Below are positions 33,467 through 45,033 of a stretch of DNA of 64,000 nucleotides, in pieces (the first letter of the stretch is position 1; every line of letters starts with the position of its first letter). A program made the position numbers and the translations under genes. The notes beneath the pieces were generated by a model that saw only the letters and a list, made by a program, of their open reading frames with translations, did not search any database and was not told the origin of the DNA. Origin of the DNA: Isoetes taiwanensis (lineage: Eukaryota > Streptophyta > Lycopodiopsida > Isoetales > Isoetaceae); the NCBI GenBank assembly GCA_021234155.1, contig JAJEKV010000272.1, forward strand, positions 60,001-124,000, written 5' to 3'.

Positions 33467-33826
33467 ATGATTGAGATCTGGGTAATAACTGAAATAAGTT
33501 ATTGCACCAAGCTCACACTAGGAAAAGGGGTATATGTGCACGGGGATGGCATTGGCACATGGCCTAATGGTTATTTCTTGAACTTGAAGGGGGGTAAAGT
33601 TCCATTTGGCTTCAAGGCCATCCGTATGGTGTTTTGTATTAACGGGGGACACCTTCAGTATATAACGAGAGAAGCGAGACTGATGAAACAATGGGTCTTT
33701 CCTAAGTCACATTGTAGACTGTGCAAGGAAGAAAGAGTAAGAGACCGGTCGTTCAAGTTGAAAGCTTCATGGGGCTGCTATTCACAGCTTCATGATGTTG
33801 CTACCCCTCAAGAACTACCACTCTGA
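33467..33826 (+). CDS. Hypothetical protein, 119 aa, possible second exon
   Basis: The frame opens just after a plausible splice acceptor (TTCCAG, about 33456). It reads KLTLGKGVYVHGDGIGTWPN, then LKGGKVPFGFKAIRMVF, then WVFPKSHCRLCKEERVRD, which has a CxxC pair. No family is recognised. It continues into a tandem repeat just before its stop, so the C-terminus is doubtful. Confidence 0.35.
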   Translation: MIEIWVITEISYCTKLTLGKGVYVHGDGIGTWPNGYFLNLKGGKVPFGFKAIRMVFCINGGHLQYITREARLMKQWVFPKSHCRLCKEERVRDRSFKLKASWGCYSQLHDVATPQELPL

Positions 33827-33827
33827 A

Positions 33828-33985
33828 CCGTGCTTCCACACCAGGAACTGCCACATCAGGAATTGCCACCACATCAGGAATTGCCATTTAGAACCCTCCT
33901 TCCACATCAAAAGCTGCCATTTAGAACTCTCCTTCCACACTGCCATTTAGAACCCTCCTGCCACATCAAAAATTGCCACGGATGA
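33828..33985. repeat. Degenerate tandem repeat (CCACATCAGGAATTGCCA type)
   Basis: Units of 18-36 bases alternate CCACATCAnnAnTTGCCA with TTTAGAACcCTCCTTCCACA, about seven times. Confidence 0.8.
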
Positions 33986-34030
33986 TGCTCAAGTTCATCC
34001 AACTGGGTAGGCGATACTACGTTCAAGGTA

Positions 34031-34162
34031 TGGGTGAAAATAGAGTTACCCTTGTTAGGGGTCATGGCACAATCATGACCGCAGGTTATTCTACATGATG
34101 GAATCACCAACTGTTGGGATTGTGCCACATGATCCTGACAAGGGTAACTTTATTTTCACCCT
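34031..34162. repeat. Imperfect inverted repeat, arms about 46 bp
   Basis: The left arm 34031-34076 (GGGTGAAAATAGAGTTACCC, then TTGTTAGG...) and the right arm 34117-34162 are near reverse complements, with a few mismatches and a 40-bp loop. It could be a small MITE or a hairpin RNA precursor. Confidence 0.75.
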
Positions 34163-36944
34163 AGTGCCTAGGTTCTGTGGTGCACAAATGCCATAATGGA
34201 CTTATGTTTAATACACCTTCTTAGTTCATTTAAACCCATTTCTCAAACCCACGTTTTGTATGTTGGGTTGAAGATTATAGAATATTTTTGTGTATCCATA
34301 GAATTATTCATTTTATACAAGTCATTTGCTCATTTCTTTGTCCCACGAGATGATTTTTTGTTCTCGTATATTACTTGTTCTTGTATGAATATGTTCATCT
34401 TCACCTGTCAAACTATTGGTTTGACTTGCTTTTGTTATTTAGTGACCGGCAATAACTAGGAAGCTGACACTTCTTCACTTTCAAATTCTCATTATAGAAA
34501 TATGGACTCAAGATAATATTTCTCTCAGTTACCCTGTATGAAAGTCTAGCTCTCAGAAATGATAATAAAGCTTTTCCTACAAGAATATGGGGTTTTTGAT
34601 ACCCTCCATTGTAACGCATCAAGATATTGAAACACAAACATATTTGATGCCCGTTACAAAGTAGTAAAATAAAAGTTTGAAATGCTTTACATAAGTATTT
34701 TAGTTTGAAAATGCATTGTAAAAGTTTGATATGCGATTTCACCATGAACATCTGATACGCATTTCACATTGCAATCCTCGAAACTAGTAACACAATTTTT
34801 TAAATTTATAACATGTTGCAAATAAAATAAAAAAATAATAAACATGTGACAGGCTTTGTTGCGCACACATTGGATACGTTGGGGCCTAATCATTAGAGGT
34901 TTGATGGGATCATTTGAGGGTCCAGCCTCGATGCCAGCATGGAAAACCCGCAACCAATACCTCGATCGACATGTACATGATTTTTTTAGCCAAGCTTGGA
35001 ACCATCCAATTGTAGTTAATCCGCAGGTTTGGCAAGATCCCAACCTATTTGGGTTTCAAGGTTGTTGGGTTGGAGGGGATTATTGCAACTCCATGCCATC
35101 CTGAATTACCGCCGAAAGTTTTGGAAAATTTCCCCTCTCTATAAAAAATCTGTCTCCTTCCTCTTGATTTTCCTCAGCACCATTCGCATCTTCTCCCAGC
35201 TCTGCACCCAGATATTCTTCCAAGCTCCATGAGCATTATAATCCTTAAACATTTTAATGTTTTTCTAACCTCTTCTTTGTTTGCTCCAAGGTAACTGTTT
35301 GTAAATTTAGTGTTTTTCTTGACTGTAATTTTTAGTAATCGAATTTGTATTTTTTTTCTCTCAGGGTTTTGTATTTTCGATGTATAGGAGCTTTACAACA
35401 AGCATGTTCCATTCTTTTCACTATGATATCTGTTCTCTACTCTTTGAAGGTCAGACAACGATGCAACTCATAAAGAATGGTGTGCGGTTTTGGCACTATG
35501 AATACTATCCCCGGAAGAACAAGATAGTTGAACTACCTCTGCCCCCTCTCTCTCAGATTCACTCTCACCCTTTAAATAGTACAATGCTTTTTTTGATGGG
35601 AACCAAGTTGACCTAGAAATTGACTGCAATGAGAGAAAAGGGTGGAGTATGTGGCCATGTTAAGGTAAATATAGCTACGAACATGTTCATTGCATTGTTT
35701 AAGGATGTCGAAATTGTCAAAAAAAACATCCAAGATGTATACAAATGAATGCTTCTGACATTTTTTTGGATAAGATTTTCTGTGAAGGTTAGAAGCACCA
35801 ATTTGTAGTTTATTTTGGAAGTACACTATGTACTACCATGAAAATTCTATTAAAGGTCAAATGCAACGTGCATACAATTTCAAAGTAGATTTGGCAAGGG
35901 TAAGTAAACACAATAGATCCGTATATATCTTCTGTGGATTTATTTTGTGGGAAAGTTAGCGTGAAAAAGTTGCCATTGTCCTATGTTTGGAAGCACTTCC
36001 AAGGTCCTTTCTAAGGCATGAAATGTTGTTAGTGAGGCAAAGCAAAAAGCAGGAGATGAAAAGAATCATGCTCAAGAGAAACAAGGGGATAGATTAAAGC
36101 AGTTAATCCAAAGGCCAAGGTGGAGAGATTTCACAGCCTTTCTGCTGGGTTCTACTCGAGTACTGATGTTTGTATCAGGTGCTACATTTTGTAGTTGTTT
36201 GAAGTTTATTGTTGATATAAATATAATGATTTGGAGTGTAGCCATGCTGGGTTCAAATTCCTGCAATGGATCAAAGGCTGAAAGTGTACAAGAAGAGAGC
36301 ATGTATTGAAGAAAATGAGTGCTGAAGAAAATGGTAAATGCTAGATTTGGCTCAGGCTAAATGATTGACCCAATTGATGAAAGATCTGCTCTTTAGCCGT
36401 TGGTGGTTATGAGCAATCTAACGTAAATTTAGTAGCAGAAATAATGGGTTATAGATTCCTTGGCGTTGAAGTTGTTTACATTCGAGGTGTAAAATCTTAC
36501 CACTTTGAACTGGGGGGCTACTGACAGCTGCTAGATGAATCCTCTTCTAAAGATGGCAAAAGAAGAGATGTTCCCGAAGACGTATCTTCACTTGAGGGGC
36601 ACTCAACATGTTTTACATCCCTTTTTGGCCACTCAATAGATGTTCCTACTGCTTCTCCAATGTTATCTGCTCCTCCTCCCCCAGCAAGGGACTGGCAGGT
36701 CAGTGGGGGGAACCACAACACATTCATAGGGTCCACATCCTTGCCATGAAGAGTTGTTCTTTTCAAATGTGGCCCCTAGCAACAATTGTCCTCCCAACGA
36801 ACAGGTTATACAGAGGAAACTGGAACCTGCATTTAACACAGGAAAAATTTAAAACAACATATCAAATGCAAAAAAAATGCCAAAAAAACAGACAAAACTG
36901 GCGCTATATTATAGAATTTTTTGCCTTTTGTGGGACTTTTTAGA
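34163..36944. other. Intergenic, small ORFs only
   Basis: Several 60-110-codon frames exist on both strands with no motifs. A CTATAAAA word at about 35139 with downstream CT-rich sequence, and a plus-strand frame at 35380-35616 (QTTMQLIKNGVRFWHYEYYP), could be part of an unrecognised gene. I cannot support a model. Confidence 0.35.
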
Positions 36945-37200
36945 AGGTAAAAGCGCCATGGCACCATTTACACCCCTAAAATTGTGGATTAGCCACCAAA
37001 AGGTGCCACGGCACCATTTACACAGATTGTGGATGTCAGTCACCAAATGGAGCCATGGCGTCATTTGAAATTGGCTTTAGGTGACACCCCAGGGTGTGGA
37101 CATCAGCCACCAAATGGCGCCATGGTGCCCTTTACACCCATGTTGTGGCTGTCAGCCACCAAATGGCGCCATGGTGCCATTTGATTCAAAGTCACATTAG
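36945..37200. repeat. Tandem unit containing the GGCGCC palindrome
   Basis: The words GCCACCAAATGG(C/A)GCCATGG and TTTACACCCA...TGTGGATGTCAG repeat with steps of about 48-67 bases. Confidence 0.75.
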
Positions 37201-38896
37201 ATGACACGTCCAACTTGTTAGCCATTTAGCTAGGAATAGAAGCAAATGGCGCCATGGTATGGAGGATTGGGCTTAAAGTGGCATGAGCATTTTCTTAGAG
37301 AATATTTTTGAGGTGCCTATGCTATGCATTCTTGCTCGTATTGGTAAACATGTGCCAATAGGAGCAGGTATGCATAACAAGGGACCCCCATTAACATCCT
37401 CTAATTGCAACACTGCCATAAAATTCAACATTGATACAAATTGTGCCACCGCGCTTATATTGATAAACACATGTCAATATGAGCAGGTATGCATAACAAC
37501 AGCACTCCATTAACATTCCTCAAATGGCGCCTTGGCGCAATTTAGCACCAATAGCAAAGACCTGTTAATTTCCTTAGATTCAGGTGAGAACAGGATTCAG
37601 CCAGGTCATGACATGTTAAGAGTCGGTATAGATTTTTGAAATAAGACTTATACAGCACATTCTCTAACTGCAATGTTGCTCAGGTCTATTTCAATTGAAA
37701 CTACTGAAGCGAAAGATTGGAATGGCTCCAGAAAACGTCAACTAAAATTGCTGCTCTAAACACTACTAGAATCATCTGAGTGCTCAAAGATACGATCTTG
37801 CTAGTGCCTGCCATGAAGTATTCGTCGAATAGCACGCATCTACCTTACAAAAGATCTACCAATGTGCTTGAATGATGAGCGCCCAAGCGAGCGCCAGCCA
37901 ACGCAACAATGCGGGAGACAAAGATGCCTAAGATGGCGATGGCGCCATCGTTGTCGGCCATCTGTGTTTATGAGGGCAACCGGCGACAAAGACGAGCATT
38001 TATAGGAGAGGACGAAAAATTCAAATTTGGGCGAGCGTTTAAATTTTATTTGGGCAGGCGGGCGTTTGAAATTCAAAATTTGGGCGGGTTCAAAATTTGG
38101 ACGGGCGTTCGAAATTCAAAATTTGGGCCGGCGGGCAATTGAAATGGGAACATTTGGGCGGTAGGTCGGGCGGAAGACTGCAACTTGCTGGAAAAATGCT
38201 GGCTGGGCCACCAGCTGGGTGGAGATAGACTGCTTGTATTTATTGGAGGCCACGTCATTTGTAATTGCACCTACCAGCTTCCAGATGCCAGTGCCTTCCT
38301 CCTAGCCGCCAGGGCCCAACGCCTAGCCGCCAGCGCCCAGCGCCATTTGATCCAGTGCCTTCCTCACAGACTTGTTTTCAGCCAGCGCCCAGCCGCCAGG
38401 GTCTAACGCCTTCCACTTGCAATTTTTCCTGCCCTACCAACCAGAACAAGCATTCTCTCTCTAATACCTAGAGTTCAAGGCAAAAATGGAGGCTACAAGA
38501 GATCCAACAGTTGGAGCCAATGCCCTTCAAGACTCATGTATGTTTCTGTTTGTTTTGATCTCAAGCTAGGCAACTCTCAGATGCAAATGGCGCCATTTGC
38601 CTGTTTACAATGTCTAGGTCCTAAGGGATGCATGTATTGATTCACCAAGCAGTGCAAATGGCGCCATGGCATCAATTGCATTTCAGTTTGGTTCAGACAT
38701 TGTAGGGAAGGCAAATGGCGCCATGGCGCCAATTAGCCCATTCATGTTAGTTGCACAATAGAATACAACACTTAGTTTGCAAATAGGAATAAACAAAACA
38801 ACAATGCAGCTCTCGAGATGGAAATGGTACCCTGGCGCTATTTGCCCTCCATAAGGGCCAACACAAGTCTCGTAACCAAAAGGCAGGCTTCCTCGA

Positions 38897-38971
38897 GAAC
38901 AACGATGCAGCTCTCGTGATGCAAATGGCGCCGCGCTATTTCCATCTCGAGAGCTGCATTGTTGTTTTCAA
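38897..38971. repeat. 72-bp foldback with the GGCGCC core
   Basis: AACAACGATGCAGCTCTCG leads into the palindrome core, and the reverse complement of the same words (GAGAGCTGCATTGTTGTT) follows it. Arms of about 35 bases match with a handful of mismatches. Parts of the same arm occur alone at about 38797, 39040, 39355 and 39460. Confidence 0.75.
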
Positions 38972-39673
38972 CCCATCATGTCCATTTTCTGATAGATTGC
39001 ATCAATTCATATATAATAGTTTGCAAATAGTAGTGGCCACAACAACAATGCAGCTCTCGAGTCAGGCAACCAAAATGCAGGCTGCCTCGTGAGCAACCAT
39101 GCAACTTCGCGACCGTGAGCAACCATGCATCTCTCGGTCACGAAGAGCGCATGGTTGCTCCGCGGCACTTAATTTTGGTTGCTTGACTAGTGTTGGCACG
39201 GCACCATTTGCATTCAACACAAGACAGGCAACCAGAAGGCAAGCTGCCTCGATGAGCAATCATACAGCTCTCATAGTTTCTCATTGAAGTGACACGCCTT
39301 ACGGTTGCGACTAATGTTCCCCTCACCGATATAAATGGCCTTGGCGCCATTTGCATCATGAGAGCTGCATTGTTGCTTCCAAGACCCCATGTCCATCTGT
39401 TTCTTGCGACGTGCTGCTCAACAGATGAAAGGCAAATGGCGCCGCGACGCCATTTGCATCTGAAGAGCTGCATATATGTTTTGAAAACCACTGTATGACT
39501 ATTCATTCTTTTTGCCTGATGTGCATCTTTGTTTTCGGTATCTTTGCGTCGCGAGAAACAACATTCGATCAGAGGGTACGTTCTCTTTGAATGAAGCGGG
39601 CACGGTGCATGGAGATAATGAGGGTGATCACTTCTGCTCCTTTGGGTTCAAAGGGTGACACCAGTAGAGAGCT

Positions 39674-39961
39674 GTGTTTACTTACAAAGGAGATGTCCGA
39701 CAACAAGTTTACCAGCCCGGCATTATCATTAACATGAGGACAGCTCTCAAGAACGGGCGCAAGGACTGGCTGTGCATAGTTGTTGAGAACACAGAGAACA
39801 TAAAGATAAACGTTTACTATGTGGACTGGTGGTTCTACGATCCAACAATGATGTACACAAGTATTTCAATATCAGTGGATCTGCTAAGTGACAGGGATGG
39901 GCTCTTCCCTTTTATAAGAGCTTCCAAGAGGCAGATATACAAGGCCCTGCCGAAATTTTAA
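39674..39961 (+). CDS. Hypothetical protein, 95 aa
   Basis: An intact ATG frame with blocks NMRTALKNGRKDWLCIVVEN, then YVDWWFYDPTMMYTSISI. It has no recognised family and no signal peptide. It ends just before a GA microsatellite. It lies within the palindrome cluster. It may be an exon or a transposon relic. Confidence 0.3.
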   Translation: MFTYKGDVRQQVYQPGIIINMRTALKNGRKDWLCIVVENTENIKINVYYVDWWFYDPTMMYTSISISVDLLSDRDGLFPFIRASKRQIYKALPKF

Positions 39962-40306
39962 GAGAGAGAGAGAGAGATGTATTTTAAGAGGATACAACAT
40001 TCTTTGGAATCGACTAAACGAATCGAATCTTCTTCTTTGGTTGTGAAGGGCTTGAACTCGCAGAACCCACCTCGCTTAGTGGACACTGCTTGGCTTTGAG
40101 CTCAGAAGAAAACTAAGGCTCGCGTTGTGTCAAGGAGGTTCCTGCTACTGAGAAGGACTCCTCTTCTGATACTGATGAAGAGGTTAAAAAATTAGAAGCA
40201 AAAGCTGCAGAGAAACTAGAGGACAGAAAAAGAAGGACAAGGACAGAGGACGATCTTATGGGGTTGCACTATTACATAGTGAATGGTAATCACTCAATAC
40301 TGACAG

Positions 40307-40558
40307 TTGGTTTACAGAAAGCTAGGCACTGCAAAGTCCCAGGAGCAGATGGCCAAAATCTATGAGTTCCAAACATGTCGGGCGTTGTCGGGAGAGGTGA
40401 ACGAGCAGGACTGCCTGGAGCTCAATTGTGAGGTGAATGACATTGCAGCAAAGACTATCTTCAAAGAACCTTTCATTGACAAGATCACCCACCTGAGAGG
40501 CACCAGTACACACTTTGTGGCAAGCTTGATCCATCGGGACGCGATCGGAACCTTATAA
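40307..40558 (+). CDS. Hypothetical protein, 83 aa
   Basis: The frame encodes a mixed-charge peptide (SQEQMAKIYEFQTCRALSGE, then LNCEVNDIAAKTIFKEPFID). There is no recognised family. The initiator and the link with the ORF 350 bases upstream are uncertain. Confidence 0.27.
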   Translation: MVYRKLGTAKSQEQMAKIYEFQTCRALSGEVNEQDCLELNCEVNDIAAKTIFKEPFIDKITHLRGTSTHFVASLIHRDAIGTL

Positions 40559-41580
40559 GGTATGATATTTACATCAAATGGCGCCGCGGCGCCATTTCAA
40601 GTATTGTTAGTCGTTTTGGTTTGTGTTTTTAAATCAAATGGCGTTGAGGCGCCATTTCGGTGCAGTAGTCTTGACTGTAGGTTAGGATTCTGCTGTTTCC
40701 CTTCAAATGGCGCTGTGGCGCCATTTCTGGTTTCCTTGGCTTCAGTACATAATGAGTTTTAACAGTTGCCATCGACCATCCTTCATAATGCTGATATCTA
40801 TGACCTCGGAATGCGTCCGATAGCATCATCTTGTTCTACCAAAACCCAAAACCACTTATTTTCTATCTTAACCTGCCTCCAGAGTTTGCTTTTGAATGTA
40901 ATATCTAATTCGTGTGCTCTCCTCCTTTATTTTGCATTCGACATTCTCCACAGACTCATGCAATCTACTGGATACTGGATACGCTCTCCTCCAAATGGCT
41001 ACGGCCTGGCAGATCAGCCCTGATTTGACATGGCAGACTCAAATCCTCAGAGCCCCCGCTTTAAAAACTTCAAAATCTCTGCAAGTGGATCCTGAGACTC
41101 AAACAAACACTATAAAATATCGAACTAGAAAGAAAATTGACTACTTGGGGATGAACCACATAATAAGTATGAATATGTACCCACACCATTGAAACCACTT
41201 ATAACAAAAGATTAAAACCTGCAATTCGACATTTACGACCCCTTCATTTCTTTTCTAGTCCAACATATTTCTAAACGCACCTATGACTTTTACTAGCATT
41301 ATGACCATTGCACAAGTGCTGCTGGCAATTATCAGACATGGATTAGTATGGCATTTCAGCACCGTTGGAGCGATCTCATATTAGCAACAATTCTCGCTAC
41401 AGCGTAGGGCTCAGTACCTAACCACCTGCCTTGTCTCAAGTTACCTGCAAGTCTTTTTACTTGGCATTCCCAAATTCTAGTGTGTATTCAGAATAGAAAA
41501 TATCTTCTTGTTTATATTTGTTAATAAGAGGGTTAACTTCACTTTGCAAAAATATAGAAGAATCAGGTAAATTCTGTCTT

Positions 41581-44316
41581 TTATTGCATTCCATTCATCA
41601 CTTCAATCCAGACATCTGTTGGTTCTGTTTCAGACCCTACTGACGTGGCCTGCATCCTTTTCCTCAATGCAACCGTATCAGCAAATCTCCCAAGAGCTGC
41701 ATATATGTTTGAAAGCAGCACAAATGGTGCTGAATTCCAGGGCTCCAATGTCGCTGCGTATTCTACTATCTGCTCTGCCAGTTCCAAGTCATTATGAACT
41801 CTACAACCAGCAAGGAGGGACAGCCATACTGCACCACTTGGATCAAATGGCATAGCAGTGATGAATTGTTCTGCCTCATCTAAGTAGCCAGCATGTCCAA
41901 GGAGGTCGACCATACAAGCATAGTGATGAACAACTGGTTTCGTACAGTATTCAGAAGTCATCAACTTGAGATAGTGAAACCCTTCATCGAATAGATATGC
42001 ATGCTTGCACAGGGTTAACGCAGACACAAAGGTAACGTCATTTGGCCTCACTCCGTCTTGCAACATTTGACAAAAGCAATTGAGAGCCTCATCGTCATCC
42101 CCATGCTGTCCATACCCGGCAAGCATAGCATTCCATGAAACAAGATCTCGTCTGTTCATCTTCTTGAACACCATATTTGCATCTTCTATGCTTCCACATT
42201 TTGCATACATGTCAATAACTGTGTTGTTAACAGTAACATTCAGATGGTAACCAGCACCTATGAGACCCGCATGTATCCATTTGCCCAGCTGAAGGGCCGA
42301 TATATTGGCGCACATACAAAGTATGCCAATGTAGGTGACATCGTCTGGTTTTATGCCTCCTTCATGCATCTTCCTGAACAGCCCAAGGGACTCTATGCAA
42401 TCTTCATTTTGGACATAACTTGTTATAATCGTGTTCCAAGAGACCACATTACGATTTGACATCTGGTCAAATACTTGACGTGCATCTTTTATGCTCCCAC
42501 ATTTTGCATACATATCAATTAGACTACTGCACACAAAGACATCTGATTTGCATCCAGCATTGACAACATCATCATGAACTTGCCTCCCTTCCTCCAATGG
42601 TGCTCCAGTGACAGCACATGCCGTCAAGATGTTCACAAAAGTGACCTTGTTTGCTTTCACACCATGCAGCTTCATTTCCTTGTAAATCTGGAGTGCATTC
42701 TTGCCGTCCCCTTGCTGTCCATACCCAGCAACCATTGCATTCCACATAACAACATCTCGTCTAGGCATCTTGTTGAAAACATTGCGAGCTTCCTCTATGC
42801 ACCAGTGCTTCGAGTACATATCAATAAGCGCACTGCCAATGAAAACATCTTCTTCAAATCCAGACTTTATAATCTCAGAATGTAACCATTTTCCTAATTT
42901 TATATCACCCGCGCAGGCACTCAGAACACTGACAAAAGTAATCTCATCTGGTCTTACGAAATCCTCTTGCACGTGTTGAAGAATTATAAAGGCCTCTTTA
43001 CCATCATTATGCTGAGAAAAGCCACCAATCAATGAATTCCATGATACAATATCTCGTAAAGGCATCCTGTCAAAGACTTCGTGCGCATCTATTCTACTAT
43101 TACACTTTTCATACATATCGATAATTGTATTGTTGACAAACACATCAGCTGTGCAACCATCCTTTATAATGCTGGCATGAACATACTTTCCTTGTTCTAG
43201 GGCTGTTACCGAGGCACAGGCATGCAACATGCTGATAAAAGTGACCTCGTTCAGCCTTTTGCAATCTTCCCGTATTTGGTTAAATAGTTTTATTGCCTCC
43301 TTGCCATTACCACGATGGTTATAGCCAGCAATCATGGTATTCCAAGCCACAATATCCCTTACTACAACCCTATCAAACACTTTCCATGCATCCTCTACAC
43401 ATCCATATTTGGCATACATGTCAACAAGAGTGCTCCCAACAAATGGATCGATATATAGTCCAGCATTTAATATTCCAGCATGAAGCTGCTTTCCCCATGT
43501 TAAAGCTGTTACATCAGTAACGCATATGCTTAAAAGGGTTACAAAGGTGACCGTATTTTGTTTCACATTGTTGATCTGCATTTCACCATAAAGCTTGAAA
43601 GCTTCTTTCCAATCACCAAACTCGCAGTATCCTGCAATTAATGTATTCCATGAGACAACATCCTGCCTTGGCATTGCGTCTAAGACATGAGATGCATCTT
43701 TTAGGCTGCCACACTTTATATACATGCCTATAAGGCTACTCCAGACAAAGACATCTAAATCAAAAACATGTTTAATAATGTGTGTATGAACGTGTTTCCC
43801 TAATGCTAAAGAGGCTAATGAGGCACATGCACTTACACTGCTAACAAAAGTAACTTTGTCTGGTTTTATACCAGCTTTGTGCATCTGTTCAAAAAGCACT
43901 AGTGCTTCCTTTCCATCCTTGTGACGGACATATCCTGCAATCATGGTAGTCCATGCACACACATCATCTTTAGCCATCCTGTTAAATACCCCAATGGCAT
44001 CACTAACACTTCCGCATCTCATGTACATGTTGATTAAAGTATTCCCTAAAAAGGAGCTTGTTTCAGACATCATTTTGCTCAGATATGCATGAATCTGCTT
44101 TGCTTTTACGAATATCATGCAGCTTTGCAGCAAACAGATGCAAGCATCAAAATGTTCCCTAGAATCTTTATGATCCATGATCTCAAAGACAGAAAATGCT
44201 TCCCTTAATTTTCCTTTCTTACATAGTGCTTTCACATCACAGCCATTTGCCAGCATACCTACTTTTCCTGTCAATGTCGAAACTTTTGAAATAACATCTA
44301 CATCATCATGAAGCAC
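41581..44316 (-). CDS. Pentatricopeptide repeat protein, PLS class with E motif
   Basis: The frame encodes 911 residues. Blocks of about 100 residues repeat (P, L and S motifs), with signatures such as WNTLIAGYCEFGDWKEAFKL, FVGSTLVDMYAKYGCVEDAW and KPDDVTYIGILCMCANISAL, about 24-26 motifs in all. The end (VWLSLLAGCRVHNDLELAEQ, then PFVLLSNIYAALGRFADTVA) is an E motif. No DYW domain follows the final WIEV. Plant proteins of this class bind organelle RNA, one base per motif, and usually specify C-to-U editing sites, recruiting a DYW partner in trans. The leftmost possible start is a GTG; the first ATG is codon 21, at 44256. A good splice acceptor (TTCAG ending at 44336) lies just upstream, so an upstream exon with the transit peptide is plausible. 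The frame has no internal break. Confidence 0.93.
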   Translation of the reverse strand: MLHDDVDVISKVSTLTGKVGMLANGCDVKALCKKGKLREAFSVFEIMDHKDSREHFDACICLLQSCMIFVKAKQIHAYLSKMMSETSSFLGNTLINMYMRCGSVSDAIGVFNRMAKDDVCAWTTMIAGYVRHKDGKEALVLFEQMHKAGIKPDKVTFVSSVSACASLASLALGKHVHTHIIKHVFDLDVFVWSSLIGMYIKCGSLKDASHVLDAMPRQDVVSWNTLIAGYCEFGDWKEAFKLYGEMQINNVKQNTVTFVTLLSICVTDVTALTWGKQLHAGILNAGLYIDPFVGSTLVDMYAKYGCVEDAWKVFDRVVVRDIVAWNTMIAGYNHRGNGKEAIKLFNQIREDCKRLNEVTFISMLHACASVTALEQGKYVHASIIKDGCTADVFVNNTIIDMYEKCNSRIDAHEVFDRMPLRDIVSWNSLIGGFSQHNDGKEAFIILQHVQEDFVRPDEITFVSVLSACAGDIKLGKWLHSEIIKSGFEEDVFIGSALIDMYSKHWCIEEARNVFNKMPRRDVVMWNAMVAGYGQQGDGKNALQIYKEMKLHGVKANKVTFVNILTACAVTGAPLEEGRQVHDDVVNAGCKSDVFVCSSLIDMYAKCGSIKDARQVFDQMSNRNVVSWNTIITSYVQNEDCIESLGLFRKMHEGGIKPDDVTYIGILCMCANISALQLGKWIHAGLIGAGYHLNVTVNNTVIDMYAKCGSIEDANMVFKKMNRRDLVSWNAMLAGYGQHGDDDEALNCFCQMLQDGVRPNDVTFVSALTLCKHAYLFDEGFHYLKLMTSEYCTKPVVHHYACMVDLLGHAGYLDEAEQFITAMPFDPSGAVWLSLLAGCRVHNDLELAEQIVEYAATLEPWNSAPFVLLSNIYAALGRFADTVALRKRMQATSVGSETEPTDVWIEVMNGMQ

Positions 44317-44670
44317 TTGTGTGAGCCTAGCATTCCTGAAGATACTGTGTCAGATTAGAACTTTCAATGTTGTTGATAAGAGCAAGCACTGAAACCTACC
44401 AATAAAGAAACAACTGAAATTATTGACAGAACATTTGACATGTATAATGCTTAGCGGCACTCCAGAGAGGTAACAGCATGGTCCCTTTTAGAGAACTTAA
44501 GAATATCTACTTTTACACGGACGTGACTGCCATTTAGAATTGCAATTAGGTTTCGAATTAAGCACGTGCTACAACTCAAATCCTTATAATCAACATGAAT
44601 CCAACAGCTTTGTAAACTCGGTATCAATTTAAATTTTTCCTACTTGCTGCAGTCTTTTCCTAAGTTTGTA

Positions 44671-44943
44671 TTAAACAACAAAGCTCTTACATGGAATAAA
44701 AACGCATTCTTTGCAACCAAGAGACGTTTCCCCGTGCTCCCTTCCGCCGCCTCCATGCCCAAGCAAAAACTTGCATTTTGGTTCGGTCAAAAGCAGGTTG
44801 TACCTTACATATCGACTAGCTGATTCTTCTTGGACCTTTGCTATTGCGCCTCCTGGCAATGACGATGGAGAGAACAATACATATGTAATAGGTTGAACTG
44901 GGGAATACTTCTTCCCTTCATTTGTCAATCTGTTAAGATTCAA
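44671..44943 (-). CDS. Hypothetical protein, 90 aa
   Basis: An intact ATG frame on the same strand as the PPR gene and about 350 bases upstream of it. It contains YVLFSPSSLPGGAIAKVQEE and FLLGHGGGGREHGETSLGCK. I recognise no family. It could be a 5' exon belonging with the PPR gene, a separate small gene or chance. Confidence 0.3.
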   Translation of the reverse strand: MNLNRLTNEGKKYSPVQPITYVLFSPSSLPGGAIAKVQEESASRYVRYNLLLTEPKCKFLLGHGGGGREHGETSLGCKECVFIPCKSFVV

Positions 44944-45033
44944 GGCTGGAGTGGGTTGATAGAATATGCTTTTAAATGTGATTTTTCGATGTCATTCCCT
45001 GTGTTATTCAAGGTGAAGTAGGGTTGCCCCTAA

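Larger units (their letters stand above)
36949..40726. repeat. Cluster of about 18 dispersed 22-bp palindromes
   Basis: The consensus is arm AAATGGCGCC, two variable bases, then the arm's reverse complement. Full or near-full copies start at about 36949, 36998, 37045, 37112, 37161, 37522, 38713, 39333, 39434, 40576, 40636 and 40705. Shorter or half copies start at about 37244, 38585, 38656, 38822, 38923 and 39195. The copy at 40576-40597 is a perfect palindrome. Copies are irregularly spaced over 3.8 kb and are often extended by GC at the left and GC at the right (GCAAATGG..CCATTTGC). Confidence 0.88.

Noticed and set aside
36949-40726. CRISPR-like array of palindromic repeats
   Set aside because: Spacing is irregular, the genome is eukaryotic, and there are no cas genes. 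The copies look like foldback pieces.
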